Source of the DNA: an uncultured Collinsella sp.
GTDB taxonomy: Bacteria; Actinomycetota; Coriobacteriia; Coriobacteriales; Coriobacteriaceae
Direction: 5' to 3'
NCBI GenBank assembly: GCA_958427355.1
Contig: CAUACA010000011.1
Coordinates: 1-59,932, forward strand
DNA length: 59,932 nucleotides
Shown here: positions 17,768 to 27,309 of the stretch, piece by piece
Layout: every line of letters begins with the position of its first letter
How positions within the stretch are numbered: position 1 is the stretch's first letter
Position numbers and translations under genes: made by a program
The notes under the pieces: generated by a model
Database searches by the model: none
What the model was told of the DNA's origin: nothing
The model's input: only the letters and a program-made list of their open reading frames with translations

Positions 17768-20017
17768 CTAGTGACGCTTGCGGGTGGCCGTTGCCTTACG
17801 GACGGAGGTCTTCTTGGTCGGAGCCTTTTCCTCGGCCGGAGTGGCGGCGGAGATCGGGGCCTCCTTGGCGGGCTCGGCCTTTGCCTTAGCCTTGGGAGCG
17901 GTCTTGACCTCGGCGACCTTCACTGCGGGCTTAACCTCGGCCTTGGCCTCTGCCTTGGGAGCAGCAGCCTTGGTCGTGGCCTTTTTGGTCGTCGTCGTAG
18001 CGCGCTTGCGCGTGGTGGTCTTGGCGGCCGGCTTTGCCTCGACAGCTGCCTTGGCCTTGGGCTCGGAGGGCGCCTCCTCGACCTTGTCGGCGGGCTTTGC
18101 AGCAGCCTTCGGGGTCGTCTTCGCCGCGGCCTTCGTCGTGGCAGCCTTGGTCGTCGTCGACTTCGTAGCCGTGGCCTTCTTGGCGGTCGTGGTCTTGGTC
18201 GCGGACGTCTTCTTGGCAGCGGTCTTGGCCGGAGCCTTTGCCGCTGGCTCGGCCTTTACCTCGGGAGCGACCTCGGCCTCGGCGGCCTTTTTGGCTGCGG
18301 CGGTCGTACGCTTGCGCGTGGACGTTGCCTTAGCAGCGGTTGTCTTGCTAGCAGCGGCCTTCGTGGTTGTGGCCTTCTTAGCTGTCGTCTTGCGGGTCGT
18401 CGTCTTCTTGGCGGCAGGCTTAGCCGCGGGCTTAACCTCGGCCTCGGCAGCCGGTTTCTCTTCAGTCTTGGGCTCCTCGGCGGCAGCGGGCTCCTTATCG
18501 GTCGCCACAGGCTCCTCAGCCGCAGTCTCAACCACAGCCGCCGGCCTCTCAATCTCTGGATGCATAAAGAAGTACAGGTCCAGATACTTGTCGGCCGAGC
18601 GCGTCCAGCTAAAGTCCTGGCTCATGGCCTGCGTGACCAGCTGGTTCCAAGCGTCGCGGTTATCCCAGAACAGGCGCGCCGCACGGAATACCGCGTCGCC
18701 CATCTCGTCGCCGTTAAAGTTGCTAAACGAGAAGCCCGTGCCCTCGCCGGTAAACTCGTTATACGGGATTACCGTGTCCTTCAGGCCACCGGTCTCGCGT
18801 ACGATGGGCAGGGTACCGTAGCGCATGGCGATAATCTGCGACAGGCCGCAGGGCTCAAACTTAGAAGGCATCAGGAACATATCGGCGGCGGCATACATAC
18901 GCTGCGACAGCGCAGGATCGAACTCGATGCGTGCGGCCATGGTGCCGGGGTACTTGTCCTGGAAGTAGCGCAGGCCGTCCTCGTAGTCGCGGTCGCCGGT
19001 GCCCAGCACCGCCACCTGCACGCCTCCGGACAGGATGCGGTCGAGCGCGTACATGACCAGGTCCATGCCCTTCTGGCGCGTCAAGCGCGTGACCATTACC
19101 ATAAGCGGGCGATCGTCGCGAACCTCGAGCCCCAGTTCTTCCTGCAGCTTGGCCTTGCACACGGCCTTGCCGGAACGGTCATCAACCGTGTAGTTTGCGG
19201 CAATGCGCTTGTCGGTCGCCGGGTCAAAGCCCGCCACGTCGATGCCGTTCAAAATGCCCTGCAGCGCATAGGAGCGCTCGCGCAGCACGCCGTCCAGGCC
19301 CTCGCCAAACTCGGGCGTCTGGATCTCGTTGGCATAGGTGGGGCTTACCGTGGTGATGGCATCGGCATAGCGCAGCGCGCCCAGCATGTAGTTGATGCTG
19401 CAGGCGTCGCAACGCAGCTGCGAGGCGGCCGCCGGAATATGCGCCACACCCAGGATGTCCTCCATCACGGTGTCGCTAAACTGGCCCTGGAACGCCACAT
19501 TGTGGATCGAGAACACGGTCTTGACGCGGTCGTACAGCGGCAGGCCCTGGTAGAACTCGCGCAAGAACACGGGCGCCAGTGCCGTCTGCCAGTCGTTGCA
19601 GTGCAGGATGTCGCACTCAAAACCGGCCGGCAGGTGCTGCAGGCTCTCGGTGATGGCCTTGGAGAAGAACGCAAAGCGCTCGCCGTCGTCAAAGAAGCCG
19701 TACGGATAGTCGCGCGCAAAGTAGCGCTCGTTGTCGATGAACATATACGTGACGCCGTCGTGCTCGAGCTTCTCGAGCCCGCAGTACTCGTTGCGCCAGC
19801 CCAGGCTCACGTAAAAGTCGGAGAAGTGCTCCATCTGCGCCTTGTACTCGTCCTTGATGGTGGCGTACTTGGGCACCATCACGATGACCTCGGCCCCGGC
19901 GCGCACGAGTGCCGCGGGCAGCGAGCCCGCCACGTCGCCCAGGCCACCGGTCTTTACAAACGGTGCGCACTCGGCCGAGGCAAACACGATCTGCATCTTT
20001 TTGCTGGAATCTGCCAT
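17768..20017 (-). CDS. glgA: Glycogen synthase with long Lys/Ala-rich C-terminal tail
   Basis: A 749-aa ADP-glucose glycogen synthase. Residues 1-485 are a standard GT5 enzyme: KTGGLGDVAGSLP near the N-terminus binds ADP-glucose, HCNDWQTAL and FSIHNVAFQG are conserved, and FEPCGLSQIIAMRYGTLP with RETGGLKDTV is the C-terminal nucleotide site. From about residue 486 a further 264 residues consist almost only of Ala, Lys, Thr, Pro, Glu and Val, with repeats such as AAKKTTTRKTTAKK. This resembles a histone-H1/HU-type tail and is absent from normal GlgA. The ATG at 20017 has GGGAG five bases upstream. It is the last gene of the glg operon, 90 nt after glgD. Confidence 0.95.
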   Translation of the reverse strand: MADSSKKMQIVFASAECAPFVKTGGLGDVAGSLPAALVRAGAEVIVMVPKYATIKDEYKAQMEHFSDFYVSLGWRNEYCGLEKLEHDGVTYMFIDNERYFARDYPYGFFDDGERFAFFSKAITESLQHLPAGFECDILHCNDWQTALAPVFLREFYQGLPLYDRVKTVFSIHNVAFQGQFSDTVMEDILGVAHIPAAASQLRCDACSINYMLGALRYADAITTVSPTYANEIQTPEFGEGLDGVLRERSYALQGILNGIDVAGFDPATDKRIAANYTVDDRSGKAVCKAKLQEELGLEVRDDRPLMVMVTRLTRQKGMDLVMYALDRILSGGVQVAVLGTGDRDYEDGLRYFQDKYPGTMAARIEFDPALSQRMYAAADMFLMPSKFEPCGLSQIIAMRYGTLPIVRETGGLKDTVIPYNEFTGEGTGFSFSNFNGDEMGDAVFRAARLFWDNRDAWNQLVTQAMSQDFSWTRSADKYLDLYFFMHPEIERPAAVVETAAEEPVATDKEPAAAEEPKTEEKPAAEAEVKPAAKPAAKKTTTRKTTAKKATTTKAAASKTTAAKATSTRKRTTAAAKKAAEAEVAPEVKAEPAAKAPAKTAAKKTSATKTTTAKKATATKSTTTKAATTKAAAKTTPKAAAKPADKVEEAPSEPKAKAAVEAKPAAKTTTRKRATTTTKKATTKAAAPKAEAKAEVKPAVKVAEVKTAPKAKAKAEPAKEAPISAATPAEEKAPTKKTSVRKATATRKRH

Positions 20018-20040
20018 ATTGTCTCCCATGTTGCAATTCG

Positions 20041-20076
20041 AGAATAGCCGCCTGGCGCAAACCGGGCGGCTATTCT
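20041..20076. repeat. Intercistronic hairpin between glgD and glgA
   Basis: A perfect 12-bp stem (AGAATAGCCGCC and complement) with a 12-nt loop lies about 24 nt before the glgA start. There is no T-tract, so an mRNA processing or stabilising role is more likely than termination. Confidence 0.6.
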
Positions 20077-20107
20077 ACATGTTACGAGCGATGTTGCGGT
20101 GCCTACG

Positions 20108-21235
20108 TTAATGCACGATGGTGGTATCGGGAGTTAACGGGGCCTTGCCCAGCACCAGGATGTTCTCGGGCGTGCCGCGAAGCTCGGTGTTGGTGGGAAC
20201 CACGTTGTTCTTGTCCAGGATGGCGTTCTCAACGCGGGCGCCGCTCTTGATGATGCAGCTCTGGTTGATGATCGAGTTGGTCACCGAGGCGCCTTCCTCG
20301 ACCACAACGCCACGCGACAGGATCGAGTTACGCACGGTGCCCTTGATGATGCAGCCGGCCGAGATGATCGAGTTGCACGCGTGGCTGCCGGTCGCATAGC
20401 GCGAAGGCGGTACGTCGTGGGCCTTGGTCAGGATCGGGCGCTCGGGGTCAAAGAGCTGGTCGGCCACGGTCTGGTCGAGCAGGTCCATGCTGCGGCGATA
20501 GAGCGACTTCTCGCTAAACACGCCCACGACCTCGCCCTTGTACTCGTAGCTGCACACGTCGATGTTGCCAAAGTCGCCCTGGAGTGCCTCGAGCAGGTCC
20601 AGATAGTCGGCGGCCTGGTAGTGGTCGATAATCTCGAGCAGCGTCTCGCGGTTGACGATGCAGCAGTCCATAGACGCGTTGTCGCCGTACACGACGCCGG
20701 CGCTCACGCCCGTCAGGCGGCCGTTCTCGTTAATCTCGAGCTTGGTCTCGTCATCGACGTTGCGCGTGGCCTTGCAGTACACCACGGTCATCTGGGCACC
20801 GGAGTTCTCGTGCGCGTCGATGATGGTGTTGAGGTCCATGTTAAAGATGATGTTGGTGCCCATCATTACAACGTAGGGCTTGTCCGAGCGCTGGAACAGC
20901 GTCTTGTTGGAGATGATGTCGCGCAGCAGGAAGCGCATGCCGCCCTTGGTGGTGCCATACGCGTTGCCGGGGACCATGAACAGGCCGCCCTTCTTGCGGT
21001 CCAGGCCCCAGTCCTTGCCCGAGCCCACGTGGTCGATCAGCGAGCGGTAGTTGCCCGGCATGACGACGCCGACGGTCTTAATGCCTGCATTCATCATGTT
21101 GGACAGCGGGAAGTCGATCAGGCGGTAGCGGCCCAAAAACGGAACGGACGCGATGGGGCGGTCCTTGAGCAGCACGCTGCCGTAGGTCGAAGAGTAGTTA
21201 GCGGTGATATAACCGATGGCCTTGCGATTGATCAT
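20108..21235 (-). CDS. glgD: GlgD subunit of glucose-1-phosphate adenylyltransferase
   Basis: A 375-aa GlgC paralogue. The N-terminus (GYITANYSSTYGSVLLKDRP) replaces the GGxGxRL nucleotide loop of GlgC, as is usual for GlgD. The nucleotidyltransferase fold (FLGRYRLIDFPLSNMMNAGI, GSGKDW) and C-terminal left-handed beta helix (repeated hexapeptides, e.g. NSIISAGCIIKGTVRNSILS) remain. In Firmicutes GlgD boosts GlgC activity in a mixed enzyme and has little activity alone. The start at 21235 lies 4 nt after the glgC stop with GGGGGAA upstream, so the two are translationally linked. Confidence 0.93.
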   Translation of the reverse strand: MINRKAIGYITANYSSTYGSVLLKDRPIASVPFLGRYRLIDFPLSNMMNAGIKTVGVVMPGNYRSLIDHVGSGKDWGLDRKKGGLFMVPGNAYGTTKGGMRFLLRDIISNKTLFQRSDKPYVVMMGTNIIFNMDLNTIIDAHENSGAQMTVVYCKATRNVDDETKLEINENGRLTGVSAGVVYGDNASMDCCIVNRETLLEIIDHYQAADYLDLLEALQGDFGNIDVCSYEYKGEVVGVFSEKSLYRRSMDLLDQTVADQLFDPERPILTKAHDVPPSRYATGSHACNSIISAGCIIKGTVRNSILSRGVVVEEGASVTNSIINQSCIIKSGARVENAILDKNNVVPTNTELRGTPENILVLGKAPLTPDTTIVH

Positions 21236-21239
21236 CGGA

Positions 21240-22388
21240 TCATTCCCCCTTCCCGATAACGACGTCATTTCCAACGACGGCCGTATCCTTGGTGGTATCG
21301 ACAGAGCCGAGCTTCACGCCCTCTTCGACCGTGGAGTTCTCGCCCAAAATAGCGCGGCAGATGTGCGCGCCGCTCTTAACGTGCGCACCCGGCAGCAGCA
21401 CGGAGTCCTCGACCACGGCGCGCTCCTCGATGATGACATCGGTCGAAAGGATCGAGTGGCGAGCGGTACCGTAGATCTTGCAGCCGTTGGAGACCAGGCA
21501 GTCGTCCAGGCGGCCGTCCGGGCCAATGTAGTGCGGCGGACGCGTGGTGATGTTGGACATGATGGGGAAGTTCTTGTCAAACAGATCGAACTCGGGGTTG
21601 TTGCCCAGCAGGTCCATCGAGGTCTCGTGGAAGCTGGCGATGGTGCCGACGTCCTTCCAAAAGCCGTGGAACTCGTAGCTGTACAGGCGCTTGCCCTCGC
21701 CGAGCAGCTTGGGGATGATGTCCTTGCCAAAGTCGTGGCTCGAGCGCTGGTCCAGGGCGTCCTCCTCGAGCGCTTCGATCAGGACGTCGGCCGAGAAGAT
21801 GTAGATGCCCATGGACGCGAGATTCGAATCGGGCTTCTCGGGCTTCTCGGTGAACTTGGTGATGCGGCCGTCCTCGGGGTCGGTGGTCAGGATGCCAAAG
21901 CGGCTGGCCTCCTCCCACGGCACGGGCATAACGCTCACCGTGAGGTCGGCGTTGTTCTCAATGTGCGTCTTGAGCATCTTGCGGTAGTCCATGCGATACA
22001 GATGGTCACCCGAAAGAATCAGGACGTACTTGGGGTCGTTGGCCTTGATGTAGTCAAGGTTCTGCGTAATGGCGTCGGCCGTGCCCGCATACCAGGCGCC
22101 ACCGGTCTGCGTCTCGTACGGCGGCAGGATCGACACACCGCCGTCGCGGCTGTCCAGATCCCACGCCTCGCCGGAGCCCACATAGGCATGCAGCAGGTAG
22201 GGACGGTACTGCGTCAGAACGCCCACCGTGTCGATGCCCGAGTTGGAGCAGTTGGAGAGCGAAAAGTCGATAATGCGGAACTTGCCACCAAAGCTAACCG
22301 CCGGCTTAGCGATCTTTTGGGTGAGTGCCCCCAATCGGCTGCCCTGTCCTCCTGCGAGGAGCATCGCGATGCATTCTTTCTTACTCAT
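21240..22388 (-). CDS. glgC: Glucose-1-phosphate adenylyltransferase, catalytic subunit
   Basis: A 382-aa enzyme producing ADP-glucose from ATP and glucose-1-phosphate, the committed step of glycogen synthesis. It has the nucleotide loop LLAGGQGSRLGALT (residues 10-23), substrate segments FGGKFRIIDFSLSNCSNSGI and GSGEAWDLD, and a C-terminal beta helix. AGGAG lies upstream of the ATG. It is preceded by a 108-nt gap with a 10-bp hairpin after glgP. Confidence 0.95.
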   Translation of the reverse strand: MSKKECIAMLLAGGQGSRLGALTQKIAKPAVSFGGKFRIIDFSLSNCSNSGIDTVGVLTQYRPYLLHAYVGSGEAWDLDSRDGGVSILPPYETQTGGAWYAGTADAITQNLDYIKANDPKYVLILSGDHLYRMDYRKMLKTHIENNADLTVSVMPVPWEEASRFGILTTDPEDGRITKFTEKPEKPDSNLASMGIYIFSADVLIEALEEDALDQRSSHDFGKDIIPKLLGEGKRLYSYEFHGFWKDVGTIASFHETSMDLLGNNPEFDLFDKNFPIMSNITTRPPHYIGPDGRLDDCLVSNGCKIYGTARHSILSTDVIIEERAVVEDSVLLPGAHVKSGAHICRAILGENSTVEEGVKLGSVDTTKDTAVVGNDVVIGKGE

Positions 22389-22429
22389 CGATTTCTCCTT
22401 CTGTCATCGATGTTCTTAAACCCATTAGC

Positions 22430-22458
22430 GACGGGCGCGGCACTCGGTCGCGCCCGTC
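22430..22458. repeat. Intercistronic hairpin between glgP and glgC
   Basis: A 10-bp GC-rich stem (GACGGGCGCG and complement) with a 9-nt loop. On the minus strand it is followed by GCTAATGGGTTT, too poor in T for a strong terminator. It may tune glgP versus glgC levels. Confidence 0.5.
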
Positions 22459-22496
22459 GAGTAATGCCGTGCTGGCATAAGGGAACTCGCGCGCCT

Positions 22497-24923
22497 TTAC
22501 GCGTGCCAGATCTCGTCGCGGTACTCGCGAATGGTGCGGTCGCTCGAGAACCAGCCGCTCGAGGCGGTGTTGAGCAGCGCCTTGCGGTTCCAGGTCTCCT
22601 GGTCGCCGTAGCTGCCGGTGAGCTTCTCCCACGCATCCACGTAGCTGCGGAAGTCTGCCATGACCAGGTCGGGGTCGTTGTTGTTCATGAGCTCGTTGTA
22701 GATGCTCTCAAAGTTGCCCGAAAGGCCGGCAAACGTGTTGTCCTTGAGCTCGTCCATCACGCGGCCCAGACGCTCGCGATCGTTGTTGAGCGTATCCCAC
22801 GCAAAGTAGCTGTTGGATGCCCAGAGCTGCTCGACCTCGGGGGCGGTCAGGCCAAAGATGGCCTCGTTCTCGCGGCCGGCCAGATCGGCGATCTCGATGT
22901 TGGCACCGTCGAGAGTGCCCAGCGTAATGGCGCCGTTCATCATGAGCTTCATGTTGGACGTGCCCGAAGCCTCCTTGCCGGCCGTGGAGATCTGCTCCGA
23001 GATCTCGGCGGCGGGGTAGATGAGCTGGGCGTTGCTCACGCGGAAGTTGGGGATAAAGCAGACCTTCATGACCTCGTTGACGCGGGCATCGTTGTTGATG
23101 ACCTCGGCCACCGAGTTGATCAGGCGGATGGTCTCCTTGGCGAAGGTGTAGCTCGAGGCAGCCTTGCCGCTAAAGATGAAGGTCGTCGGCGTCACGTGGA
23201 AGTTGGGATCGGCGATGCGACGGTTGTAGATGTCCATCACCTTCATGATATTCATGAGCTGGCGCTTGTAGGCGTGGAAGCGCTTTACCTGGACATCGAA
23301 GACGGTGTTGGGGTCAATGACCAGACCGGTCTCGGCCTTAACGTAGGCGGCCAGGCGCTCCTTGTTGGCGCGCTTGGAGGCACCCACGGCCTTCAGGAAC
23401 TCGGTGTCGTCCTTAAACTCCTTGAGCTTCTCCAGCTCAAAGGCGTCCTTGAGCCAGCCGTCGCCAATGGCCTCGGTCACGAGTTTGGCGTAGGTGGGGT
23501 TGGCCTCGGCAAAGAAGCGACGGTGCGAGATGCCGTTGGTCTTGTTGTTGAACTTCTCGGGCGTCAGGGCATAGAAGTCCTTGAGCACGATGTTCTTGAT
23601 GATGTCGGAGTGGATCTTGGCCACGCCGTTGACGCTGTGGCTGCAGATCACGGACAGGTTGGCCATGCGAATCTCGCCGTCCCACAGGATGGCGGTCTGG
23701 CGCAGACGCTCCTGCCAGCCTTCCTGCGTGGTGTCGAACGACTCGTGCCAACGACGGCTGATCTCGTCGATGATCTGGTACACGCGGGGGAGGAGCTTGG
23801 AGAACGTGCCGATGGGCCACTTCTCCAGAGCCTCGGGCAGGATGGTGTGGTTGGTGTAGCTTACAACCTGCGTTACGATGTTCCAGGCGTCGTCCCACTC
23901 GAGCTTCTTCTCGTCGATGAGGATGCGCATGAGCTCGGGGCCGCACATGGCGGGGTGCGTGTCGTTGGTATGGATGGCCACAAACTGCGGCAGCAGCTCC
24001 CAGTTCGCGCCGTGCTCCTTCTCAAAGGTGTCGAGCAGGCTGTAGATGCCGGCCGAAACAAACAGGTACTCCTGCTTCAGGCGCAGCAGACGACCGTGCT
24101 CGCCGGCGTCGTTGGGGTAGAGGATGGCGCTGATGGCCTCGGCCTCGGCGCGCTCGGCATCGGCCAGGGCGTAGTCGCCGCGGTTGAAGGCCTCCAGATC
24201 GAAGTGCTCCTCGACCGGCTCGGCGGCCCAGACGCGCAGCTTGTTGACGGTCTCGCCGGCATAGCCCACGACGGGGATGTCATAAGGGACGGCCAGAATG
24301 TCCTGCGTGTCCACCGTGCGGTAGAACGTGCGGCCGTTCTCATCAAAGCCCTCGACGCGTCCACCAAACTTGATGGTCACGGCCTTGTCCTGACGACGGA
24401 CCTCCCAGGGATAGCCGTGGGTGAGCCACTCGTCGGTGGCCTCGACCTGGCTGCCGTTGACGATCTCCTGCTTAAACAGGCCGTAGCGGTAGCGCATGCC
24501 GTTGCCGTAGCCGGCAATGCCCTCGGCTGCCATGGAATCTAGGAAGCACGCGGCCAGACGGCCCAGGCCACCGTTGCCCAGCGCCGGATCGGGCTCCTGG
24601 TTCTCGATGACGGACAGGTCAAAGCCCATGTCGTCGAGCGCCTCGGCGACCATGTCGCGCACGCCAAAGTTGAGCAGGTAGTTGTCGAGCAGGCGGCCGA
24701 TCAAAAACTCGATCGAGAAGTAGTACACACGCTTCTTGCCCTCGGCGGTAACACGGGCGTCACTCTTGGTGGCAACGGTGCGGGCTTTCTCGGCCACGAG
24801 CTTGGCCAGGGCGTTAAAGCGGTCCAGGTCGCTGGCGGCCTCGACGCTCTTGCCGCTGATGCTCATGACGGCATCGCGATAGAGCTCGGTAAACTCCTGC
24901 TTGTTGTCGAAGATCTTATTCAT
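22497..24923 (-). CDS. glgP: Glycogen/starch/alpha-glucan phosphorylase
   Basis: An 808-aa GT35 enzyme releasing glucose-1-phosphate from glycogen. It has the N-terminal EFLIGRLLDNYLLNFG, LGNGGLGRLAACFLDSMA near residue 110, and the pyridoxal-phosphate lysine segment KEASGTSNMKLMMNGAITLG (about 640-660) with the following DGANIEI. The length fits the family. AAAGGAACGT lies before the ATG. It is the second gene of the operon, 94 nt after glgB; synthesis and degradation genes share one transcript. Confidence 0.97.
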   Translation of the reverse strand: MNKIFDNKQEFTELYRDAVMSISGKSVEAASDLDRFNALAKLVAEKARTVATKSDARVTAEGKKRVYYFSIEFLIGRLLDNYLLNFGVRDMVAEALDDMGFDLSVIENQEPDPALGNGGLGRLAACFLDSMAAEGIAGYGNGMRYRYGLFKQEIVNGSQVEATDEWLTHGYPWEVRRQDKAVTIKFGGRVEGFDENGRTFYRTVDTQDILAVPYDIPVVGYAGETVNKLRVWAAEPVEEHFDLEAFNRGDYALADAERAEAEAISAILYPNDAGEHGRLLRLKQEYLFVSAGIYSLLDTFEKEHGANWELLPQFVAIHTNDTHPAMCGPELMRILIDEKKLEWDDAWNIVTQVVSYTNHTILPEALEKWPIGTFSKLLPRVYQIIDEISRRWHESFDTTQEGWQERLRQTAILWDGEIRMANLSVICSHSVNGVAKIHSDIIKNIVLKDFYALTPEKFNNKTNGISHRRFFAEANPTYAKLVTEAIGDGWLKDAFELEKLKEFKDDTEFLKAVGASKRANKERLAAYVKAETGLVIDPNTVFDVQVKRFHAYKRQLMNIMKVMDIYNRRIADPNFHVTPTTFIFSGKAASSYTFAKETIRLINSVAEVINNDARVNEVMKVCFIPNFRVSNAQLIYPAAEISEQISTAGKEASGTSNMKLMMNGAITLGTLDGANIEIADLAGRENEAIFGLTAPEVEQLWASNSYFAWDTLNNDRERLGRVMDELKDNTFAGLSGNFESIYNELMNNNDPDLVMADFRSYVDAWEKLTGSYGDQETWNRKALLNTASSGWFSSDRTIREYRDEIWHA

Positions 24924-25017
24924 ACGTTCCTTTCCCCCGGGGATGTTTCTCCCGGAACGGTTATGACTTGTATCCTACGCCCCCGCGGGGCGGGTAATTA
25001 CAGCTGTAACGGCTTTG

Positions 25018-27309
25018 TTACGCTTTCTTGGCAGAAGCCTTAGCTGCAGCTGCCTTGGCCTTGGGAGCAGCCTTTTTGGTGGCTGCCTTTTTGGTGGCTG
25101 CCTTTTTGGTGGCTGCCTTTTTGGCCGTGGTGGACTTTGCCGAAGCCTTGGCGGCAGACTTGGCAGTCTTTGCCTTGGCCGGAGCCTTCTTGGCAGCCGC
25201 GGTCTTGGGTTTCACCGAGGACGTGCGCTTACGCGTCGCCTTCTTGGGGGCCTCGACCACCGGCGGCTTATAGCTGCTGGGACCACGGCGCTTAAGCACC
25301 ACGCCAGCCAGGCCGGGTACCTTAATCTCGATGGAGTCCATCTGCCCGTTCCAGGGATAGGGCTCGCTCGAGCAGGTATAGGGCTCCTCGCCAGCATAGC
25401 CGCTGCCACCAAACTCGGGACGGTCGGAATCGAAGATGACCTCCCAGTCACCCTCGCGCGGCACGCCCACGCGGAAGCTTTCGTAGCTCGCAGGGTCAAA
25501 GTTGATCAGGATCACCAGGTCGTCGTCGACGTCCTCGCCCTGGCGCACAAAGCTCACGATGGACTGCTTGGAGTTGTCCGCGTCGATCCAGGTAAAGCCG
25601 TCGTCGGTGTAGCCGCGCTCGTACAGGGCGGGCTCGGCGGTGTACAGGTGGTTGAGCGCCTTGATAAACGCCTGATGATGACGGTGGGTCTCGTACTCCT
25701 CGGTCAGGAACCACTGGATGGACTCGTAGTAGCGCCACTCAATAAACTGGCCGATCTCGTTGCCCATAAAGTTGAGCTTGGCACCGGGATGCGTCATCTG
25801 GTAGAAGGCCAGCGTGCGCAGGCCGGCAAACTGGCGCCACCAGTCGCCCGGCATTCGGCCGATGAGCGAACACTTGCCGTGTACGACCTCGTCGTGGCTG
25901 AGCGGGCAGATGAAGTTCTCGGTAAAGGCGTACATAATGGAGAACGTGAGCAGGCCGTGGTTGCCGGGACGCCACGGAAAATCGGTCTGCATGTAGTGCA
26001 GGGTGTCGTTCATCCAGCCCATGTCCCACTTGTAGTGGAAGCCCAGGCCGCCGTCCTGCGGCGGATAGGTCACGAGCGGCCACGCGGTGGACTCCTCGGC
26101 CATCATCATCACGTCGGGGTAGTGTGCCTCAACGGCGCAGTTGACCTGACGGATAAATGCGCTAGCGTCCAGGTCCTCCTCGGTACCGTACTTGTTGAAC
26201 TTCTTTTGGCCGGGATCGTCGATGCCAAAGTTGAGGTACAGCATGCTGGACACGCCGTCCATGCGAATGCCGTCTACGTGGAAGTTTTCGAGCCAGTACA
26301 GCACGTTGGAGACCAGGAAGGAGCGGACCTCGCCGCGGGCGAAGTCAAACTTGTGCGTGCCCCAGTTGGGGTGAATCTCGTGCTCATACAGCATGTAGCC
26401 GTTAAAGGTGGCAAGGCCGTGGGAGTCGGCGCAAAAACCGCCGGGCACCCAGTCCATGATCACGCCGATGCCCGCCTCGTGGCACGCATCGATAAAGTGC
26501 ATGAGCTGCTGCGGGTTACCGTAGCGAGACGTGGCGGCATAGTAACCGGTCGTCTGGTAGCCCCAGGAGCCATCAAAGGGATGCTCCATGAGCGGCATGA
26601 CCTCGATATGCGTATATCCCATGTCGCGCACGTAGTCCACGAGCTCCACCGACAGATCGTCGTAGGTGTAGAACTCGCCGCGCTGGGCGGGGAAGGGATC
26701 CATGGGGCCGGGGTAGTTGCCGTACTCGTCGGGCTCGCCCTGCGGCGCATCGCCGTGGCGCTTCCACGAGCCAATATGCACCTCGTAGATGTTGAGCGGC
26801 TGCGACATGTGGTTGTGGCCGGCGCGGCGCTTGAGCCACGCGGCGTCATTCCACTTGTAGCCATCGAGGGTCCACAGCACGCTCGCGGTACCCGGAGGGC
26901 ACTCGGCCTTAAAGGCATACGGATCGGCCTTGTAGAGCTTCTCGCCCTCGTTGGTCTCGATGAGATATTTATAGAGCTGGCCCTGCTCGGCGCCAGGAAT
27001 AAAGCCTTCCCAAATAGCGCTCGTATGAACGGGCACCAGTGGGTTGGCTTCCTCATCCCAGTCGTTAAATTCGCCAATGACATGGACACTCTTTACATCG
27101 GGCGCCCAAACGCAAAAGCGCCAGCCGCGCGTACGGTTCTGCGTGTCGGGATGCGCGCCCATCTTTTCCCAGCTGCGCTCCCACATTCCAATGCCAAACA
27201 GATAGACATCGTCCTTAGAGAGCTCCGGTGCGTGCGGAGCCGGTTTGCGGGTTGCGGGCTTTTTAGCCGTTGGCTTTAGCTTTGTATCGCTCACGTTTGA
27301 TCCCATCAT
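25018..27309 (-). CDS. glgB: 1,4-alpha-glucan branching enzyme with Lys/Ala-rich tail
   Basis: A 763-aa GH13 enzyme that makes alpha-1,6 branches. It has a CBM48 domain (about 40-140, RFCVWAPDVKSVHVIGEFNDW) and a catalytic barrel with the nucleophile in VDGIRMDGVSS, Glu in MMAEESTAWP and LSHDEVVHGK. A C-terminal beta domain follows. The last 78 or so residues are nearly all Ala, Lys, Thr and Pro, with the pentad AATKK repeated, and the N-terminus is also Lys-rich (KLKPTAKKPATRKP). GlgA carries a similar, longer tail. Start choice is open: ATG 27309 has no clear ribosome site, and GTG 27294 has GGGA six bases upstream. First gene of the glg operon. Confidence 0.95.
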   Translation of the reverse strand: MMGSNVSDTKLKPTAKKPATRKPAPHAPELSKDDVYLFGIGMWERSWEKMGAHPDTQNRTRGWRFCVWAPDVKSVHVIGEFNDWDEEANPLVPVHTSAIWEGFIPGAEQGQLYKYLIETNEGEKLYKADPYAFKAECPPGTASVLWTLDGYKWNDAAWLKRRAGHNHMSQPLNIYEVHIGSWKRHGDAPQGEPDEYGNYPGPMDPFPAQRGEFYTYDDLSVELVDYVRDMGYTHIEVMPLMEHPFDGSWGYQTTGYYAATSRYGNPQQLMHFIDACHEAGIGVIMDWVPGGFCADSHGLATFNGYMLYEHEIHPNWGTHKFDFARGEVRSFLVSNVLYWLENFHVDGIRMDGVSSMLYLNFGIDDPGQKKFNKYGTEEDLDASAFIRQVNCAVEAHYPDVMMMAEESTAWPLVTYPPQDGGLGFHYKWDMGWMNDTLHYMQTDFPWRPGNHGLLTFSIMYAFTENFICPLSHDEVVHGKCSLIGRMPGDWWRQFAGLRTLAFYQMTHPGAKLNFMGNEIGQFIEWRYYESIQWFLTEEYETHRHHQAFIKALNHLYTAEPALYERGYTDDGFTWIDADNSKQSIVSFVRQGEDVDDDLVILINFDPASYESFRVGVPREGDWEVIFDSDRPEFGGSGYAGEEPYTCSSEPYPWNGQMDSIEIKVPGLAGVVLKRRGPSSYKPPVVEAPKKATRKRTSSVKPKTAAAKKAPAKAKTAKSAAKASAKSTTAKKAATKKAATKKAATKKAAPKAKAAAAKASAKKA
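25071..25123. repeat. 15-bp tandem repeats coding the GlgB tail
   Basis: The unit CCTTTTTGGTGGCTG is repeated three times exactly, then a partial fourth. It encodes AATKK units on the minus strand. A perfect 15-bp repeat is prone to slippage, so tail length may vary between strains. Confidence 0.85.

Noticed and set aside
17723..20047. Plus-strand open frame of 774 codons with Gly/Leu-rich start
   Set aside because: It is the antisense of glgA and its Lys/Ala tail; the low-complexity start mirrors the tail codons.
21216..24542. Long plus-strand open frame of about 1100 codons
   Set aside because: It is antisense to glgC and glgP, rich in Val, Gly and His as expected for the complement of GC-rich coding DNA, with no domain and no ribosome site.
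25071..25123. Regular 15-bp repeats, considered as a CRISPR or VNTR array
   Set aside because: Units are contiguous without spacers and lie in frame in the GlgB coding sequence.
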